Assembly (NCBI RefSeq): GCF_023639785.1
Contig: NZ_CP098325.1
Span: 4,588,001-4,652,000 of the forward strand
Reading direction: 5' to 3'
Length of the DNA: 64,000 bases
From: Leclercia adecarboxylata
Lineage (GTDB): Bacteria > Pseudomonadota > Gammaproteobacteria > Enterobacterales > Enterobacteriaceae
The notes beneath the pieces were generated by a model. The model had not been told where the DNA came from. It saw nothing but the letters and a program-made list of their open reading frames with translations, and ran no database searches. This document shows positions 53,676 through 64,000 of the stretch, one piece after another (within the stretch, counting starts at the first letter, position 1; the number at the start of each line of letters is the position of its first letter). A program made the position numbers and the translations under genes.

Positions 53676-54368
53676 ATGCCTTTAAGCGCACAACAGCTGG
53701 CGGCTCAAAAAAACCTCTCCTATGTGCTGGCAGAAAAGCTGGCCCAGCGGATCCTGGCCGGTGTTTACGCACCCGGCAGCATTCTGCCGGGCGAACTGGA
53801 GCTGGGTGAACAGTTTGGCGTGAGCCGAACCGCCGTTCGTGAAGCCGTGAAAACCCTGACTGCAAAAGGGATGGTTCTTCCCCGTCCGCGTATCGGTACA
53901 CGCGTCATGCCCCAGGGTAACTGGAACTTCCTCGATCAGGAGCTGCTCTCCTGGTGGATGACGGAAGATAATTTCCAGCAGGTTATTGAGCATTTTCTTG
54001 TCATGCGCAGCAGCCTGGAGCCTCAGGCCTGCCTTCTGGCTGCCACGATCGGCACGGCCGAGCAAAAGGCCCGCTTAAATACCCTGATGGATGAGATGGT
54101 TCATCTGAAGAAGAACTTTAACCGAGAACGCTGGATAGATGTGGATATGGCCTGGCACGAACATATCTATGAGATGAGCGGTAATCCGTTCCTGACCTCT
54201 TTCGCCTCGCTCTTTCACTCTGTTTACCACACTTACTTTACTTCCATTACCCAGGACGAGGTGGTGAAGCTGGATTTACACCAGGCCATTGTCGACGCTA
54301 TTCAGGATAGTGATGGGTTACGCGCTATGGCAGCCAGCCAGGCACTGCTTGCCCCACCAGCACGGTAG
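53676..54368 (+). CDS. yieP: YieP, GntR/FadR-family regulator
   Basis: A 230-residue transcription factor, the E. coli YieP length. It has a winged helix-turn-helix (residues about 15-75, [29 protein letters not shown]) and a FadR-type (FCD) C-terminal domain with metal-binding histidines ([14 protein letters not shown]). The ATG at 53676 follows AAGGAATATGCGTT; the frame extends upstream into the rRNA promoter and is not coding there. It is divergent from the rRNA operon and upstream of hsrA. Confidence 0.93.
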   Translation: MPLSAQQLAAQKNLSYVLAEKLAQRILAGVYAPGSILPGELELGEQFGVSRTAVREAVKTLTAKGMVLPRPRIGTRVMPQGNWNFLDQELLSWWMTEDNFQQVIEHFLVMRSSLEPQACLLAATIGTAEQKARLNTLMDEMVHLKKNFNRERWIDVDMAWHEHIYEMSGNPFLTSFASLFHSVYHTYFTSITQDEVVKLDLHQAIVDAIQDSDGLRAMAASQALLAPPAR

Positions 54369-54388
54369 CAATAACAACAGGAATTCGA

Positions 54389-55816
54389 ATGACAGTAAAA
54401 AAAGCACGCAGTATGGCGGGCCTGCCGTGGATAGCGGCGATGGCCTTCTTTATGCAGGCGCTTGATGCGACCATCCTCAATACAGCCCTTCCGGCGATTG
54501 CCCAAAGCCTGAACCGTTCGCCGCTGGCGATGCAGTCGGCCATCATCAGCTATACCCTGACCGTGGCGATGCTGATCCCGGTAAGCGGCTGGCTGGCCGA
54601 TCGCTTCGGCACCCGTCGCGTCTTTATGCTGGCAGTCTCCCTGTTTACGCTGGGTTCACTGGCCTGCGCCCTTTCCAGCTCGTTAGGTGAGCTGGTTGTT
54701 TTTCGTGTGATTCAGGGGATTGGCGGCGCCATGATGATGCCGGTCGCGCGTCTGGCGCTGTTACGGGCCTATCCCCGCAGCGAACTGTTGCCGGTGCTTA
54801 ACTTTGTCACCATGCCGGGCCTCGTCGGGCCGATCCTTGGGCCGGTGCTGGGCGGGGTACTGGTCACCTGGGCCAGCTGGCACTGGATATTCCTGATTAA
54901 TATTCCCATTGGGGTCGCCGGGCTTTTCTATGCCCGCAAATTTATGCCGAACTTCACGACTCCGCGGCGTAAATTCGATATGGGCGGGTTCTTCCTGTTT
55001 GGCCTGAGCCTGGTGCTGTTTTCCAGCGGTATGGAGCTGTTCGGTGAGAAAGTGGTCGCCACCTGGCTGGCCATCGCCATTATCTTCAGCGGTATTGTTC
55101 TCTTTCTTCTTTATATCCGTCACGCCCGTCGTCACCCGACGCCGCTCATTTCTCTCTCGCTGTTTAACACCCGCACCTTCTCGGTAGGCATTGCCGGTAA
55201 CATCGCTTCACGGCTGGGCACCGGCTGTGTGCCTTTCCTTATGCCATTGATGCTGCAGGTCGGGTTTGGTTATCCGGCGCTGATTGCGGGTTGCATGATG
55301 GCACCTACGGCGGTGGGTTCGATCCTGGCTAAATCCGGCGTGACTCAGCTGTTACGCCGGGTAGGCTACCGCAGGACGCTGGTTGGGGTGACGATATTTA
55401 TCGGTGTGATGATTGCGCAGTTCTCACTGCAGTCGGCTGCGTTGCCGGTGTGGATGCTGATCCTGCCGCTGTTTGTACTGGGGATGGCGATGTCCATCCA
55501 GTTCACCTCAATGAACACCATCACCCTTGCCGATCTTAACGATGAGAATGCCAGCGGCGGTAACAGCGTCCTGGCGGTCACGCAGCAACTGTCGATCAGT
55601 CTGGGGGTGGCGGTGAGTGCGGCGGTCCTGCGTTTCTACGAAGGGTTCGACAGCACGAGTACTGTTGAACAGTTTCACTCAACCTTTATCACCATGGGCG
55701 TACTGACGGTTGTCTCTGCCCTGGTGTTTATGCTGTTAAAACCGAAAGACGGCCGCAACCTCATCAAGGAGCGGCACAAACCTAAACAGACCCCCGTTCC
55801 ATCAGAACAGGAGTAA
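54389..55816 (+). CDS. hsrA: HsrA (YieO), DHA2-family MFS transporter
   Basis: A 475-residue, 14-helix inner-membrane transporter of the DHA2 drug:H+ antiporter family, matching E. coli HsrA/YieO. Motif [13 protein letters not shown] (residues about 66-77) and the antiporter motif C region [13 protein letters not shown] are intact. Substrate unknown. It follows yieP by 20 bases with AGGAAT upstream, so yieP may regulate it. Its last 35 bases overlap the 3' end of the convergent rbsR. Confidence 0.93.
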   Translation: MTVKKARSMAGLPWIAAMAFFMQALDATILNTALPAIAQSLNRSPLAMQSAIISYTLTVAMLIPVSGWLADRFGTRRVFMLAVSLFTLGSLACALSSSLGELVVFRVIQGIGGAMMMPVARLALLRAYPRSELLPVLNFVTMPGLVGPILGPVLGGVLVTWASWHWIFLINIPIGVAGLFYARKFMPNFTTPRRKFDMGGFFLFGLSLVLFSSGMELFGEKVVATWLAIAIIFSGIVLFLLYIRHARRHPTPLISLSLFNTRTFSVGIAGNIASRLGTGCVPFLMPLMLQVGFGYPALIAGCMMAPTAVGSILAKSGVTQLLRRVGYRRTLVGVTIFIGVMIAQFSLQSAALPVWMLILPLFVLGMAMSIQFTSMNTITLADLNDENASGGNSVLAVTQQLSISLGVAVSAAVLRFYEGFDSTSTVEQFHSTFITMGVLTVVSALVFMLLKPKDGRNLIKERHKPKQTPVPSEQE

Positions 55817-56774
55817 GCTGCAGCCGCTGCTGTTGCAGTGCGGGCTGGGCGATACGGTGGATCAGCACATCAATCGCCAGCTCGCCCAGTTCATCTTTGG
55901 GCTGATGGATGGTAGTGAGCGGCGGCGTCATATACTGCGCCAGTTCAATGTCGTCATAACCCACCACGGCGATATCGTCCGGGATACGCAGTCCCGCCTG
56001 ATAAAGTGCCTTATATGCGCCCACCGCCATGGCATCATTGCCAATAAAGACCGCCTGCGGGCGCTCTTTCTGCGCCAGTAATGCCTGCATTGCCTCATAC
56101 CCTCCGCTAAATTCGAAGTCACCGGTGATTTGATAGCCTTCAGGCACCGGCAAACCAGCGCGCGCCATCGCCACCAGGAACCCTTCCTGGCGCAGGCGGG
56201 CGGGGGTTTTATCCAGCGGACCGGTGATGCAGGCGATGCGGGTATGACCTTTATCAATCAGATGCTGCGTCGCCATATCCCCGCCCAGCAGCGAATTATC
56301 CTGGATCAGATCGCTGGTACCGTCGAACGGCGCCCAGTCCATCATCACCGTGGGAACGGAAGGGTAGCGCTGCATAATCTCGGGGGAGGGCTGATGCGTT
56401 TCGGTGCACAGCAACAGCAATCCGTCGACGCGCTTTTGCATCAGCGTCTCCAGATTGCGGTTCATACGCTGTTCATCGCCTTCGGTATTGCATAACACCA
56501 GGCTGTATCCGCGCTCAAAACAGCTGCGCTCCACGCCGCGCACCAGCTCGGAGTAAAAAGGGTTGGTACTGGCGGTAATAAGCATGCCAATGGTGCGCGT
56601 CTGGTTGAGCTTCAGGCTGCGCGCCAGGGCGGAAGGCGCATAGTTGAGGGATTTAACGGCAGCCTCGACCTTCTCCCGGATCGCCTCGCTGACGAAGCGA
56701 TCGTTATTGATGACGTGGGAGACCGTCGAAGTAGAGACGCCCGCCATGCGAGCGACATCTTTCATTGTGGCCAA
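55782..56774 (-). CDS. rbsR: Ribose operon repressor RbsR
   Basis: LacI-family repressor, 330 residues as in E. coli. Helix-turn-helix [21 protein letters not shown] and hinge ARSLKLN are at residues 3-60, with a ribose-binding core after. It is released from its operator by ribose. Expected site is the AGCGAAACGTTTCGCT palindrome before rbsD. It is the last gene of rbsDACBKR, 3 bases after rbsK. Confidence 0.97.
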   Translation of the reverse strand: MATMKDVARMAGVSTSTVSHVINNDRFVSEAIREKVEAAVKSLNYAPSALARSLKLNQTRTIGMLITASTNPFYSELVRGVERSCFERGYSLVLCNTEGDEQRMNRNLETLMQKRVDGLLLLCTETHQPSPEIMQRYPSVPTVMMDWAPFDGTSDLIQDNSLLGGDMATQHLIDKGHTRIACITGPLDKTPARLRQEGFLVAMARAGLPVPEGYQITGDFEFSGGYEAMQALLAQKERPQAVFIGNDAMAVGAYKALYQAGLRIPDDIAVVGYDDIELAQYMTPPLTTIHQPKDELGELAIDVLIHRIAQPALQQQRLQLTPVLMERGSV

Positions 56775-56777
56775 GCG

Positions 56778-57707
56778 TTACCTCTGCTGACTTAAAAATG
56801 CATCGATCTCATTGCGCCATGGAACAGAGGGCTGCGCGCCTGGACGGGTGACCGCAATGGCCGCCGCCGCATGGGCAAAGCGGATGGCGGTATCCAGCGG
56901 TTCACCTTCCAGCAGCGCCGTTACCAGCGCACCATTAAAGGTATCTCCGGCAGCGATAGTATCGACAGCTTTCACCTTAAAGCCGGGAACGCGGCGACCT
57001 TCTCCCTCGACGCTGGCCCATACGCCACGGCTGCCAAGGGTAATGATAACGGTGTTGATGCCTTTGTCGTGCAGGGCTTTCGCCGCACGCGCCGCATCTT
57101 CATCATCTTCCACGCGAATGCCCGTCAGCTTTTCAGCTTCAGTTTCATTCGGGGTGATGATGTCCACCAGCGCCAGAAGCTCGTCTGATAATACACGGGC
57201 CGGCGCGGGATTTAGTACGACAGTGGTATGATTTTCATGCGCAATTTTAGCTGCCGACAGCACGCTTTCTACCGGCGATTCCAGCTGCATCAGCAGGGCA
57301 TCAGCACCTGCGATAAGCGCCTTTTGCGCTGCCACCCGATCGGACGTCAGCGCCGCGTTTGCTCCCGCATGAATACCGATGACATTCTCACCTTCCGCGT
57401 TGACAAAAATCAGCGCCACGCCGGTTGATTCACCCTCCACCACGCTCACCGGCGCAATGTCGATGTTGTCGCTTGCCAGCTGGCTGCGGACGCGCTCACC
57501 GGTATCGTCATCACCCGTACAGGCGATAAAGGCGATGTTCGCCCCGCTACGTCCGGCGGCGACCGCCTGGTTAGCGCCTTTGCCGCCAAAGGCGACCTGA
57601 TAGCGATTGCCCGTTACGGTTTCGCCCGGGGTAGGGAAAGTATCAAGGTTGAGAATGTGATCGGCATTAATACTGCCAAGGACGACGAGCTTGCCTGCGG
57701 TTTTCAT
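56778..57707 (-). CDS. rbsK: Ribokinase
   Basis: PfkB-family kinase converting ribose to ribose 5-phosphate. It has 309 residues, as in E. coli. Landmarks are NADHIL, GGKGANQAVAAG and the catalytic DTIAAGDTFNGAL. The ATG at 57707 gives the family start; an upstream in-frame ATG at 57722 (MDISNMK) is less likely. A strong hairpin separates it from rbsB. Confidence 0.97.
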   Translation of the reverse strand: MKTAGKLVVLGSINADHILNLDTFPTPGETVTGNRYQVAFGGKGANQAVAAGRSGANIAFIACTGDDDTGERVRSQLASDNIDIAPVSVVEGESTGVALIFVNAEGENVIGIHAGANAALTSDRVAAQKALIAGADALLMQLESPVESVLSAAKIAHENHTTVVLNPAPARVLSDELLALVDIITPNETEAEKLTGIRVEDDEDAARAAKALHDKGINTVIITLGSRGVWASVEGEGRRVPGFKVKAVDTIAAGDTFNGALVTALLEGEPLDTAIRFAHAAAAIAVTRPGAQPSVPWRNEIDAFLSQQR

Positions 57708-57730
57708 ATTGGAAATGTCCATCAGAGAGT

Positions 57731-57752
57731 GCCACCGGGATGCCCCGGTGGC
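57731..57752 (-). other. Hairpin between rbsB and rbsK
   Basis: GCCACCGGG with CCCGGTGGC around a short loop, with flanking GAGTGGCAT/GTGCCACTC that can form an alternative stem. It probably protects the rbsB end of the mRNA and lowers rbsKR expression. Confidence 0.65.
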
Positions 57753-57814
57753 GTATGCCACTCTTTTCTTTATATGTTGTCCTTCAGGCGGCCATTGACT
57801 GCCTGAATCGCATA

Positions 57815-58705
57815 TTACTGCTTAATGACCAGCTTCAGGTCAACAGGGTATTTAGCCTGAACTTTTTCGCCCTTCAGCACTTTATCAGCCGTCTGTACGC
57901 CAGTCGCGCCGATCTGCTCCGGCAGCTGAGCGATGGTCGCAGCCAGTTTGCCATCGTTTACGGCTTTTTCACCATCAGGCGTGCCGTCAAATCCAACCAC
58001 CATCACATCAGATTTACCTGCGGTCTGCAGGGCACGCAGCGCGCCCAGCGCCATTTCGTCGTTCTGCGCGAATACCGCTTTAACGTCCGGGTGCGCGGTG
58101 AGCAGGTTCTGCATAACGTTCAGACCCTTAGTACGGTCAAAGTCTGCCGGCTGGCTGGCCAGTACGTTAAATTTGTGGGCCGCAACGGCCTGCTGGAAGC
58201 CTTCACCACGCTCACGCGCTGCGGAAGTCCCGGCGATACCCTGCAGTTCAATAACTTTGGCGCCTTCGCCCGCTTTTTTGGCGATGTAGTCACCGGCGAT
58301 TTTGCCGCCCAGCACGTTGTCAGAGGCAATATGGCTTACCACTTCGCCTTTGTTCGCCTGACGGTCCAGGGTAATTACCGGGATATTAGCCTGGTTCGCC
58401 ATCTTCACGGCGTTACCTACCGCGTCGGAGTCGGTCGGGTTGATCAGCAGAATTTTGGTGCCGCGAACGGTCAGGTCCTGCACGTTAGCCAGCTCTTTAG
58501 CCGGGTTATTCTGGGAGTCGAGGATCACCAGGTTGTAGCCCAGTTTGTCGGCTTCTTTCTGCGCGCCATCCTTCAGGGAGACGAAGAACGGGTTGTTCAG
58601 GGTAGAAACCACCAGCGCGATGGTGTCTTTCGCCATGGCGTTTGCATTCACAGTTGCGCTCAGCGCGACAGCAGAAACCAGGGTAGCCAGTTTTTTCATG
58701 TTCAT
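57815..58705 (-). CDS. rbsB: Ribose-binding protein
   Basis: Periplasmic ribose receptor for the RbsABC transporter and the Trg chemoreceptor. The precursor has 296 residues, as in E. coli, with a signal peptide of about 25 ending NANAMA. Ribose-contact segments such as [26 protein letters not shown] and [11 protein letters not shown] are conserved. It uses strongly preferred codons. Confidence 0.98.
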   Translation of the reverse strand: MNMKKLATLVSAVALSATVNANAMAKDTIALVVSTLNNPFFVSLKDGAQKEADKLGYNLVILDSQNNPAKELANVQDLTVRGTKILLINPTDSDAVGNAVKMANQANIPVITLDRQANKGEVVSHIASDNVLGGKIAGDYIAKKAGEGAKVIELQGIAGTSAARERGEGFQQAVAAHKFNVLASQPADFDRTKGLNVMQNLLTAHPDVKAVFAQNDEMALGALRALQTAGKSDVMVVGFDGTPDGEKAVNDGKLAATIAQLPEQIGATGVQTADKVLKGEKVQAKYPVDLKLVIKQ

Positions 58706-58732
58706 ATCAAAGATGTCCTGTAGTGTCGTCAG

Positions 58733-59698
58733 TTACTGTTTTTTGTTGTCTACCAGTACCGCCAGCAAAATCACTACCGCTTTGACGATCATCTGGTAAT
58801 AGGAAGAAACACCTAACAAATTCAAACCATTGTTCAGGAAGCCGAGGATCAGTGCACCGATCAGCGTCCCCACGATACGACCTTTACCCCCCGCCAGGCT
58901 GGTGCCGCCCAGCACGACCGCGGCGATGGCATCCAGCTCATAACCTGTACCCGCCGTCGGTTGCGCAGAGGAGAGACGCGCCACCTCGATAATACCCGCC
59001 AGCGAAGCCAGCAGACCGCACAGGGAGTAGACGATAATTTTGACTTTATTGACGCTGATGCCGGACAGACGCGTCGCCGCTTCGTTACCGCCCAGGGCAT
59101 AGATATAGCGACCCAGACGGGTGTGGTGCAACATGTACCACGCCGCAAGGAAGACCAGGCCCATGATCCACACTGGCGTCGGGATACCCAGCGGGCGGCC
59201 GATACCAAACCAGCCAAACAGATCGGCGTTGTCGGTAAAGCCGGTATTGACCGGGCTGCCGTTGGTGTAGACCATCGTCACACCCCGCAGCAGCAGCATC
59301 ATCACAAGCGTCGCAATAAACGCCTGAACGCGGCCTTTCGCCACAATCATCCCGGTGACAGCACCGATCGCCGCGCCCAGCGCCAGCGCAGCGGCAACGG
59401 CCACCAGCGCGTTGACTTCAATCCCGACAATCGAAGCGGCCACCGCGCCGGTGAGCGCCAGCAGGGAACCGACGGACAGGTCGATACCCGAGGTCAAGAT
59501 CACCAGCGTCATGCCCACGGCCATAATGGCGTTGACGGACGTCTGCTGAAGGATGTTGAACAGGTTATTAACGGTAAAAAAGTTCGGGCTCATGGTGGAA
59601 ACAATCGCGATCAGCACCAGCAGGGCAATCAGCGATTTTTGTTCCATCAACCATGCCTTAGTGAAATAACGGCGTCCAGAAACAGCCTGGGTAGTCAT
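58733..59698 (-). CDS. rbsC: Ribose ABC transporter permease
   Basis: Inner-membrane channel subunit, 321 residues and about ten helices, the length of E. coli RbsC. It contains VLGGTSLAGGKGRIVGT, the family signature, near the C-terminus. It starts 4 bases after rbsA. Confidence 0.98.
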   Translation of the reverse strand: MTTQAVSGRRYFTKAWLMEQKSLIALLVLIAIVSTMSPNFFTVNNLFNILQQTSVNAIMAVGMTLVILTSGIDLSVGSLLALTGAVAASIVGIEVNALVAVAAALALGAAIGAVTGMIVAKGRVQAFIATLVMMLLLRGVTMVYTNGSPVNTGFTDNADLFGWFGIGRPLGIPTPVWIMGLVFLAAWYMLHHTRLGRYIYALGGNEAATRLSGISVNKVKIIVYSLCGLLASLAGIIEVARLSSAQPTAGTGYELDAIAAVVLGGTSLAGGKGRIVGTLIGALILGFLNNGLNLLGVSSYYQMIVKAVVILLAVLVDNKKQ

Positions 59699-59702
59699 CT
59701 TC

Positions 59703-61208
59703 TTACTCCTGATCCACGCGATTAAGCTTGCCCACAGCGGCAGCCATCAGAATTTCCTGGGTGGCCTGCTCGCGACTGAATTCACCGCCGAGATGCCCTT
59801 CATGCATGACGATAATGCGATCGCTCATGCCTAATACTTCTGGCATCTCGGAAGAGACCAGAATGATGCTCAACCCGTCAGCCTTAAACTGGTTGATGAG
59901 CTGATAAATCTCTTTTTTGGCGCCAACGTCCACGCCGCGCGTCGGTTCATCGAGGATCAGCACCTTAGGACGTGTCATCAGACCGCGGGCAATCGCCACT
60001 TTCTGCTGGTTGCCGCCGGAGAGCAGTCCAATGGCCTGTTCCATCGACGGGGTTTTAACGTTAAAGAGGCGGATAAAATCGCTGACGGCCTGCTGTTCGT
60101 CTTTGTGCTTCAGGCTTCCGCCGCTGCGGCTAAAGTAGCGCAGCGCGGTTAAGGACATGTTTTCTTTCACCGACATGCCCAGCACCAGCCCATCGCGTTT
60201 GCGGTCTTCAGAGATATAGACGATGCCGTTCGCCAGACCATCCTGTGGAGAGCGGGTGACAACTTCATGGCCATCGAGGGTGACATAGCCGCTGGTGCGT
60301 GGACTGGCGCCATACAGCACCTTCATCAGCTCGGTACGTCCGGCCCCCATCAGCCCGGCCACACCGAGGATCTCCCCCTGACGCAGGGTAAAGCTGACAT
60401 CATTCACCCCAGGACCACACAGGTTATCGACCTTCAGGCGGATCTCGCCCGGTACTTTATCGATACGCGGATACTGGTCTTCCAGCTTGCGTCCCACCAT
60501 CATCTCAATCAGCGTGTCTTCGGTCAGCGTCGCCACTTCACGCTCGGCAATAAACTGCCCGTCGCGGAAGACGGTGACGTCATCGCAAATCTCAAAGATC
60601 TCTTTCATGCGGTGGGAGATATAGACAATGCCGCGCCCCTGCGCTTTCAGCTCGCGAATAACGCGGAACAGGGAGTCGGTTTCGGTGTCGGTCAGGGCGT
60701 CGGTGGGTTCATCCATCACGATAACCCGGGATTCAAAACTCAGGACCTTCGCGATTTCCACCATCTGCTGATCGCCAATGGAGAGCTCACCCACCAGACG
60801 ATCGCTCTTAAAGCGCAGGTTCAGCTTCGCCAGCAGTTTGTCGGCTTCGGCATACATTTGCTTCCAGTCGATTTTGCCGAAGCGATTCACAAACTCACGT
60901 CCCAGGAAGATGTTCTCCGCGATGGACAGCTGCGGGATCAGGTTCAGCTCCTGGTGGATGATGCCGATCCCGGCTTCCTGAGAGGATTTCGGGCCGTTGA
61001 AGGTGGTCTCTTTTCCCAGCCACAGCAGCGAACCGGCATCGCGTTGATAGATCCCGGTCAGCACTTTCATCATGGTGGATTTGCCAGCGCCGTTTTCGCC
61101 CACCAGCGCCATTACGCGGCCAGCGTAAACATTCAACGCTGCGCCAGAGAGGGCTTTAACGCCCGGGAACGACTTATCGATCCCTTTCAGTTGCAGGAGT
61201 GCGTCCAT
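59703..61208 (-). CDS. rbsA: Ribose ABC transporter ATPase
   Basis: Two-domain ATPase of 501 residues, as in E. coli. The N-terminal half has a normal Walker A (GENGAGKST), signature LSIGDQQ and Walker [12 protein letters not shown]. The C-terminal half has the degenerate [10 protein letters not shown] loop with LSGGNQQ and [13 protein letters not shown], typical of sugar importers in this class. I chose the ATG at 61208; the frame runs 15 codons upstream. Confidence 0.98.
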   Translation of the reverse strand: MDALLQLKGIDKSFPGVKALSGAALNVYAGRVMALVGENGAGKSTMMKVLTGIYQRDAGSLLWLGKETTFNGPKSSQEAGIGIIHQELNLIPQLSIAENIFLGREFVNRFGKIDWKQMYAEADKLLAKLNLRFKSDRLVGELSIGDQQMVEIAKVLSFESRVIVMDEPTDALTDTETDSLFRVIRELKAQGRGIVYISHRMKEIFEICDDVTVFRDGQFIAEREVATLTEDTLIEMMVGRKLEDQYPRIDKVPGEIRLKVDNLCGPGVNDVSFTLRQGEILGVAGLMGAGRTELMKVLYGASPRTSGYVTLDGHEVVTRSPQDGLANGIVYISEDRKRDGLVLGMSVKENMSLTALRYFSRSGGSLKHKDEQQAVSDFIRLFNVKTPSMEQAIGLLSGGNQQKVAIARGLMTRPKVLILDEPTRGVDVGAKKEIYQLINQFKADGLSIILVSSEMPEVLGMSDRIIVMHEGHLGGEFSREQATQEILMAAAVGKLNRVDQE

Positions 61209-61215
61209 GATGGCC

Positions 61216-61635
61216 TCAGAAGGTGACGCCAGCACAGAGAATGATATTCGCATACGGGGAACACTCCCCGCTGCGGATAACCGCCTGGCTGTCAGCGGTG
61301 TTTTTCTTAAACTGCTCGTGCGTTATGTAACTTATTTTTATGGTGTTTCCCTGGTGTTGTTGCAGCTGCTTGATATGGCCAAGCAACGTTTCGTGGAGCT
61401 GCGGATTATGGTGTTGGATTTCCGTAGCGAGAATGGCTTCCTCAACCTGCATCTCGGTTGTCACCACATCCAGCACCTGCATAAACGTGGGCACGCCCTG
61501 CGTTAACGCCAGATCAATACGCGTTGTGCTGTGGGGAATGGGTAAACCCGCATCACATACCACCAGCGTATCGGTATGCCCAAGACGGGAGATGACCGAT
61601 GAGACTTCAGAGTTGAGTACCGTGCCTTTCTTCAT
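61216..61635 (-). CDS. rbsD: D-ribose pyranase
   Basis: Interconverts beta-pyranose and beta-furanose forms of ribose so that ribokinase can use it. It has 139 residues, as in E. coli. The catalytic histidine lies in [29 protein letters not shown] precedes the ATG. It is first gene of the operon, just after the rbsR operator. Confidence 0.97.
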   Translation of the reverse strand: MKKGTVLNSEVSSVISRLGHTDTLVVCDAGLPIPHSTTRIDLALTQGVPTFMQVLDVVTTEMQVEEAILATEIQHHNPQLHETLLGHIKQLQQHQGNTIKISYITHEQFKKNTADSQAVIRSGECSPYANIILCAGVTF

Positions 61636-61645
61636 ATTCTTGCTC

Positions 61646-61748
61646 CACTAGCGAAACGTTTCGCTGAATTGAGTTTAATCTCAATAGTGGTCAGAAAACC
61701 AACATGACGTAACGGAATTGTGATCGGCGTCGAAACGTTTCGCTAAGT
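61646..61748 (-). promoter_or_regulatory. rbs operon control region
   Basis: Two palindromes with the same core: AGCGAAACGTTTCGCT (61650-61665), just upstream of the rbsD ribosome site, and TCGAAACGTTTCGCTA (61730-61745). TTGTGATCGGC at 61718-61728 is a weak CRP-type half-site. RbsR should bind the first as in E. coli; the second suggests two-site repression. No gene lies in 61636-61851. Confidence 0.82.
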
Positions 61749-61769
61749 AAAATATTTGTAGGGGAAATT

Positions 61770-61839
61770 GCCCGGCGGCGCTTCGCTTGCGCGGGCCTAC
61801 GGGTTTGGTAGGCCGGGTAAGCGCAGCGCCACCCGGCAT
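61770..61839. repeat. REP-like double palindrome between rbsD and kup
   Basis: GCCCGGCGGCGC...GCGCGGGCCTAC and GTAGGCCGGGTAAGC...GCCACCCGGC, two opposed REP units. It is the longest copy of this repeat family in the window. Confidence 0.75.
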
Positions 61840-61851
61840 TTGCAGAAGGAG

Positions 61852-63720
61852 TTAAATCTCGACCTGTGTCCCCAGCTCAATCACGCGGTTAGGCGGGATT
61901 TCAAACTGGTCGGGCGCACGCAGGGCATTACGCTGGAGGATAAGATAGAGCTTACCGCGCAGGCGCAGATACCAGGGGCGTTTGCCAACAATCAGCGACT
62001 CGTGCGACATGAAGAACGAGGTTTCCATCATCCGGCAGCTTAAGCCTTCAAGACCGCAGCGGTGGAATACCTCTTCCACGTTCGGGGTCTCACGCCACCC
62101 ATAGCTGGCCACCACCCGCCAGAAGGTGGGTGACAGCTGCTCTATCTGCACACGACGAACGTTATGCACATACGGCGCATCTTCGGTGCGCAGGGTTAGC
62201 AGGATCACACGCTCGTGCAGCACTTTGTTGTGCTTAAGGTTGTGCATCAGGGCAAAGGGGATCACGTTCAGCGCGCGCGACATATAGACCGCGGTTCCCG
62301 GCACGCGTACCGGCGGCGATTTCTCCAGGGAGGCAATCATCGCCTCCAGAGAGTTACCGTGCTCGTGCATCCGGCGCAGCAGGCGGAAACGCTCGCTCTT
62401 CCAGGTGGTCATCACAATGAACATCACCAGACCCAGCGTCAGCGGCAGCCAGCCACCAGAGACAATCTTATCGAGGTTCGCTGAGAACAGCGGCACGTCA
62501 ATACAGAGGAAGCCGACCAGAATCAACGCCACGAGGAATTTATTCCAGTGCCAGTTCCGGTACGCCACCGTGGTGGAGAGGATCGACGTCAGCACCATGG
62601 TACCGGTGACGGCAATCCCGTACGCCGCCGCCAGGTTGCTGGAGTGCTCGAAGCTGACGATGACAATCACCACCGCGAAGTAGAGCAGCCAGTTAACAAA
62701 AGGAATGTAGATCTGGCCCGACTCCATCTCGGAGGTGTGGATGATACGCATCGGCGACAGATAGCCCAGGCGCACCGCCTGACGGGTGAGGGAGAAGACC
62801 CCGGAAATCACCGCCTGGGAGGCAATCACCGTCGCCAGCGTCGCCAGGATCAGCATCGGCACCAGCGCCCAGTCCGGCGCCAGCAGGAAGAACGGGTTTT
62901 TAATCGCTTCCGGATGTTTGAGCAGCAGAGCGCCCTGGCCAAAGTAGTTCAGCACCAGCGACGGCAGCACCACCAGAAACCACGCCACGCGAATAGGCAG
63001 TTTGCCGAAGTGGCCCATATCCGCATACAGCGCTTCAACGCCGGTGATAGAGAGCACTACCGCGCCCAGCGCGACAAACGAAACGACTTTATATTCAAGG
63101 AAGAAGTGCACCGCCCACATCGGGTTCAGCGCGTGCAGCACGTCCGGGTTAGCAATAATGCTGCGTAACCCCAGCGCCGCCAGGATCAGGAACCAGGAGA
63201 GCATAATCGGGGCGAAGAGTTTCCCCACCAGCCCGGTACCGTGTTTCTGAATGGCAAACAGCAGGGTCAGAACAATGATGGCCAGCGGGACCACCCATTC
63301 ATCGAGCTGCGGTGCGACAATCTCGAGACCCTCTATCGCCGAGAGCACCGAGATGGCAGGGGTGATCACCACTTCTCCATAGAAGAAGCTGCCGCCTACC
63401 AGACCGATAATGACCAGGAACGACGTCATTCTGGCGGACGTATTGCGCCCGGCAAGCGACATCAGGGTCAGTATCCCACCTTCACCGGCGTTATCCGCGC
63501 GCATAACGAAGGAGAGATATTTAACGGAAACGACCAGGATCAGTAGCCAGAAAATCAGGGACAAAAAACCAAACACAGCGTCGCGTTCAACGCCAAACCC
63601 AAACTGGCCGGACAGACATTCACGCAACGTATAAAGCGGGCTGGTGCCGATATCACCGTAGACAACCCCGATCGCCGCGAGCGTAACTGCGGGTAATGAT
63701 TGCTTATTATCAGTGCTCAT
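61852..63720 (-). CDS. kup: Low-affinity potassium uptake protein Kup
   Basis: K+:H+ symporter of the KUP/HAK family, 622 residues as in E. coli. About 12 transmembrane helices occupy the first 440 residues, starting [17 protein letters not shown], the family signature with the conserved Asp. A soluble C-terminal domain follows. It is divergent from ravA; the 221 bases between hold only promoter sequence. Confidence 0.97.
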   Translation of the reverse strand: MSTDNKQSLPAVTLAAIGVVYGDIGTSPLYTLRECLSGQFGFGVERDAVFGFLSLIFWLLILVVSVKYLSFVMRADNAGEGGILTLMSLAGRNTSARMTSFLVIIGLVGGSFFYGEVVITPAISVLSAIEGLEIVAPQLDEWVVPLAIIVLTLLFAIQKHGTGLVGKLFAPIMLSWFLILAALGLRSIIANPDVLHALNPMWAVHFFLEYKVVSFVALGAVVLSITGVEALYADMGHFGKLPIRVAWFLVVLPSLVLNYFGQGALLLKHPEAIKNPFFLLAPDWALVPMLILATLATVIASQAVISGVFSLTRQAVRLGYLSPMRIIHTSEMESGQIYIPFVNWLLYFAVVIVIVSFEHSSNLAAAYGIAVTGTMVLTSILSTTVAYRNWHWNKFLVALILVGFLCIDVPLFSANLDKIVSGGWLPLTLGLVMFIVMTTWKSERFRLLRRMHEHGNSLEAMIASLEKSPPVRVPGTAVYMSRALNVIPFALMHNLKHNKVLHERVILLTLRTEDAPYVHNVRRVQIEQLSPTFWRVVASYGWRETPNVEEVFHRCGLEGLSCRMMETSFFMSHESLIVGKRPWYLRLRGKLYLILQRNALRAPDQFEIPPNRVIELGTQVEI

Positions 63721-63891
63721 AGACTAGTCTTTTCGTTTAAATAACAAATGTGTGCTTAGTCCCTTGGCCCACAAAAAGCGCACAGTATGCACGATTAATC
63801 TTAGAATCGTACCCCTAAATGCAACCTCATTAACGTAGCGCAAAGAAAATAGCACCGCAGTTCAGTCTATTACCAGCCCGGAACGAAACGT

Positions 63892-63898
63892 CTATACT
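63892..63898 (+). promoter_or_regulatory. Candidate -10 of the ravA promoter
   Basis: CTATACT about 44 bases before the ravA ATG. E. coli ravA is sigma-S dependent, and the C at -13 fits that. No strong -35 is seen. Confidence 0.45.
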
Positions 63899-63941
63899 CG
63901 CTTCAATTAGCCGGGTTACGGCGAAAGGATGCAAAACAATT

Positions 63942-64000
63942 ATGGCTCACACTCATTTATTAGCAGAAAGAATTTCCCGCCTCAGCAGCGCACTGGAGAA
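63942..64000 (+). CDS. ravA: RavA AAA+ ATPase, first codons only
   Basis: The frame from the ATG at 63942 begins MAHTHLLAERISRLSSALE and runs off the right edge. It matches the N-terminus of E. coli RavA, the MoxR-type ATPase that works with ViaA and binds the lysine decarboxylase LdcI. GAAAGGA lies upstream at 63922-63928. The position divergent from kup is the same as in E. coli. Confidence 0.9.
   Translation, partial: MAHTHLLAERISRLSSALE

Overview
The window is a chromosomal segment of an enterobacterium close to Enterobacter, Lelliottia or Leclercia. The gene content and protein lengths follow the E. coli rha-fdo-yih-gln-polA-mob and rbs-kup regions almost gene for gene, but coding DNA is more GC-rich and several genes are gained or lost. 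The rRNA operon would settle the genus by alignment, which I could not run. I see no prophage, insertion sequence, plasmid gene or CRISPR array.

Layout. 1-1850: the end of an L-rhamnose gene cluster (sugar ABC permease, lactaldehyde reductase, RhaM). 1838-6380, minus strand: a chromosomal raffinose/melibiose operon (rafR-rafA-rafB type) with two palindromic operators. 6400-8033: a cupin-type regulator divergent from an AzlCD amino-acid exporter. 8032-8868: a tandem duplication of a 70-residue periplasmic DUF1471 protein, each copy with its own leader and terminator. 8862-15656: formate dehydrogenase O (fdhD / fdoGHI-fdhE), with a UGA selenocysteine codon in fdoG. 15864-17530: an esterase and an Ail/OmpX-type outer-membrane protein, AT-rich and probably acquired. 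17595-20489: fabY-dtd-yihY-yihX. 20608-30481: sulfoquinovose catabolism (csqR-yihV divergent from yihU-T-S-Q-P-O), without yihR or ompL. 30558-36843: typA and glnA-glnL-glnG. 36955-43526: yshB, hemN, yihI, the sRNAs CsrC and Spot 42, engB and polA. 43963-48026: yihG, dsbA, srkA, yihD, mobA, mobB. 48112-53196, minus strand: a full rRNA operon (16S, tRNA-Ile, tRNA-Ala, 23S, 5S). 53676-64000: yieP, hsrA, the ribose operon rbsDACBKR, kup and the first codons of ravA.

How the genes work together. Much of the window is sugar uptake and breakdown (rhamnose, alpha-galactosides, sulfoquinovose, ribose), each set beside its own regulator. The rafR and rbsR operators share the same 12-bp palindromic core. 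DsbA-SrkA, MobA-MobB and FdoGHI-FdhE-FdhD supply protein folding, molybdenum cofactor and respiratory functions. The Mo-bis-MGD cofactor made through MobA is what FdoG needs, with sulfur delivered by FdhD.

The most notable structural point is the rRNA operon: its upstream neighbours (kup-rbs-hsrA-yieP) are those of E. coli rrnC, and its downstream neighbours (mobB-mobA) are those of E. coli rrnA. That is a rearrangement or an assembly join through rRNA repeats. I did not find a clearly undescribed system. The best leads are this junction, the duplicated DUF1471 gene, a possible small basic membrane protein between yihI and hemN, and the reduced sulfoquinovose operon.
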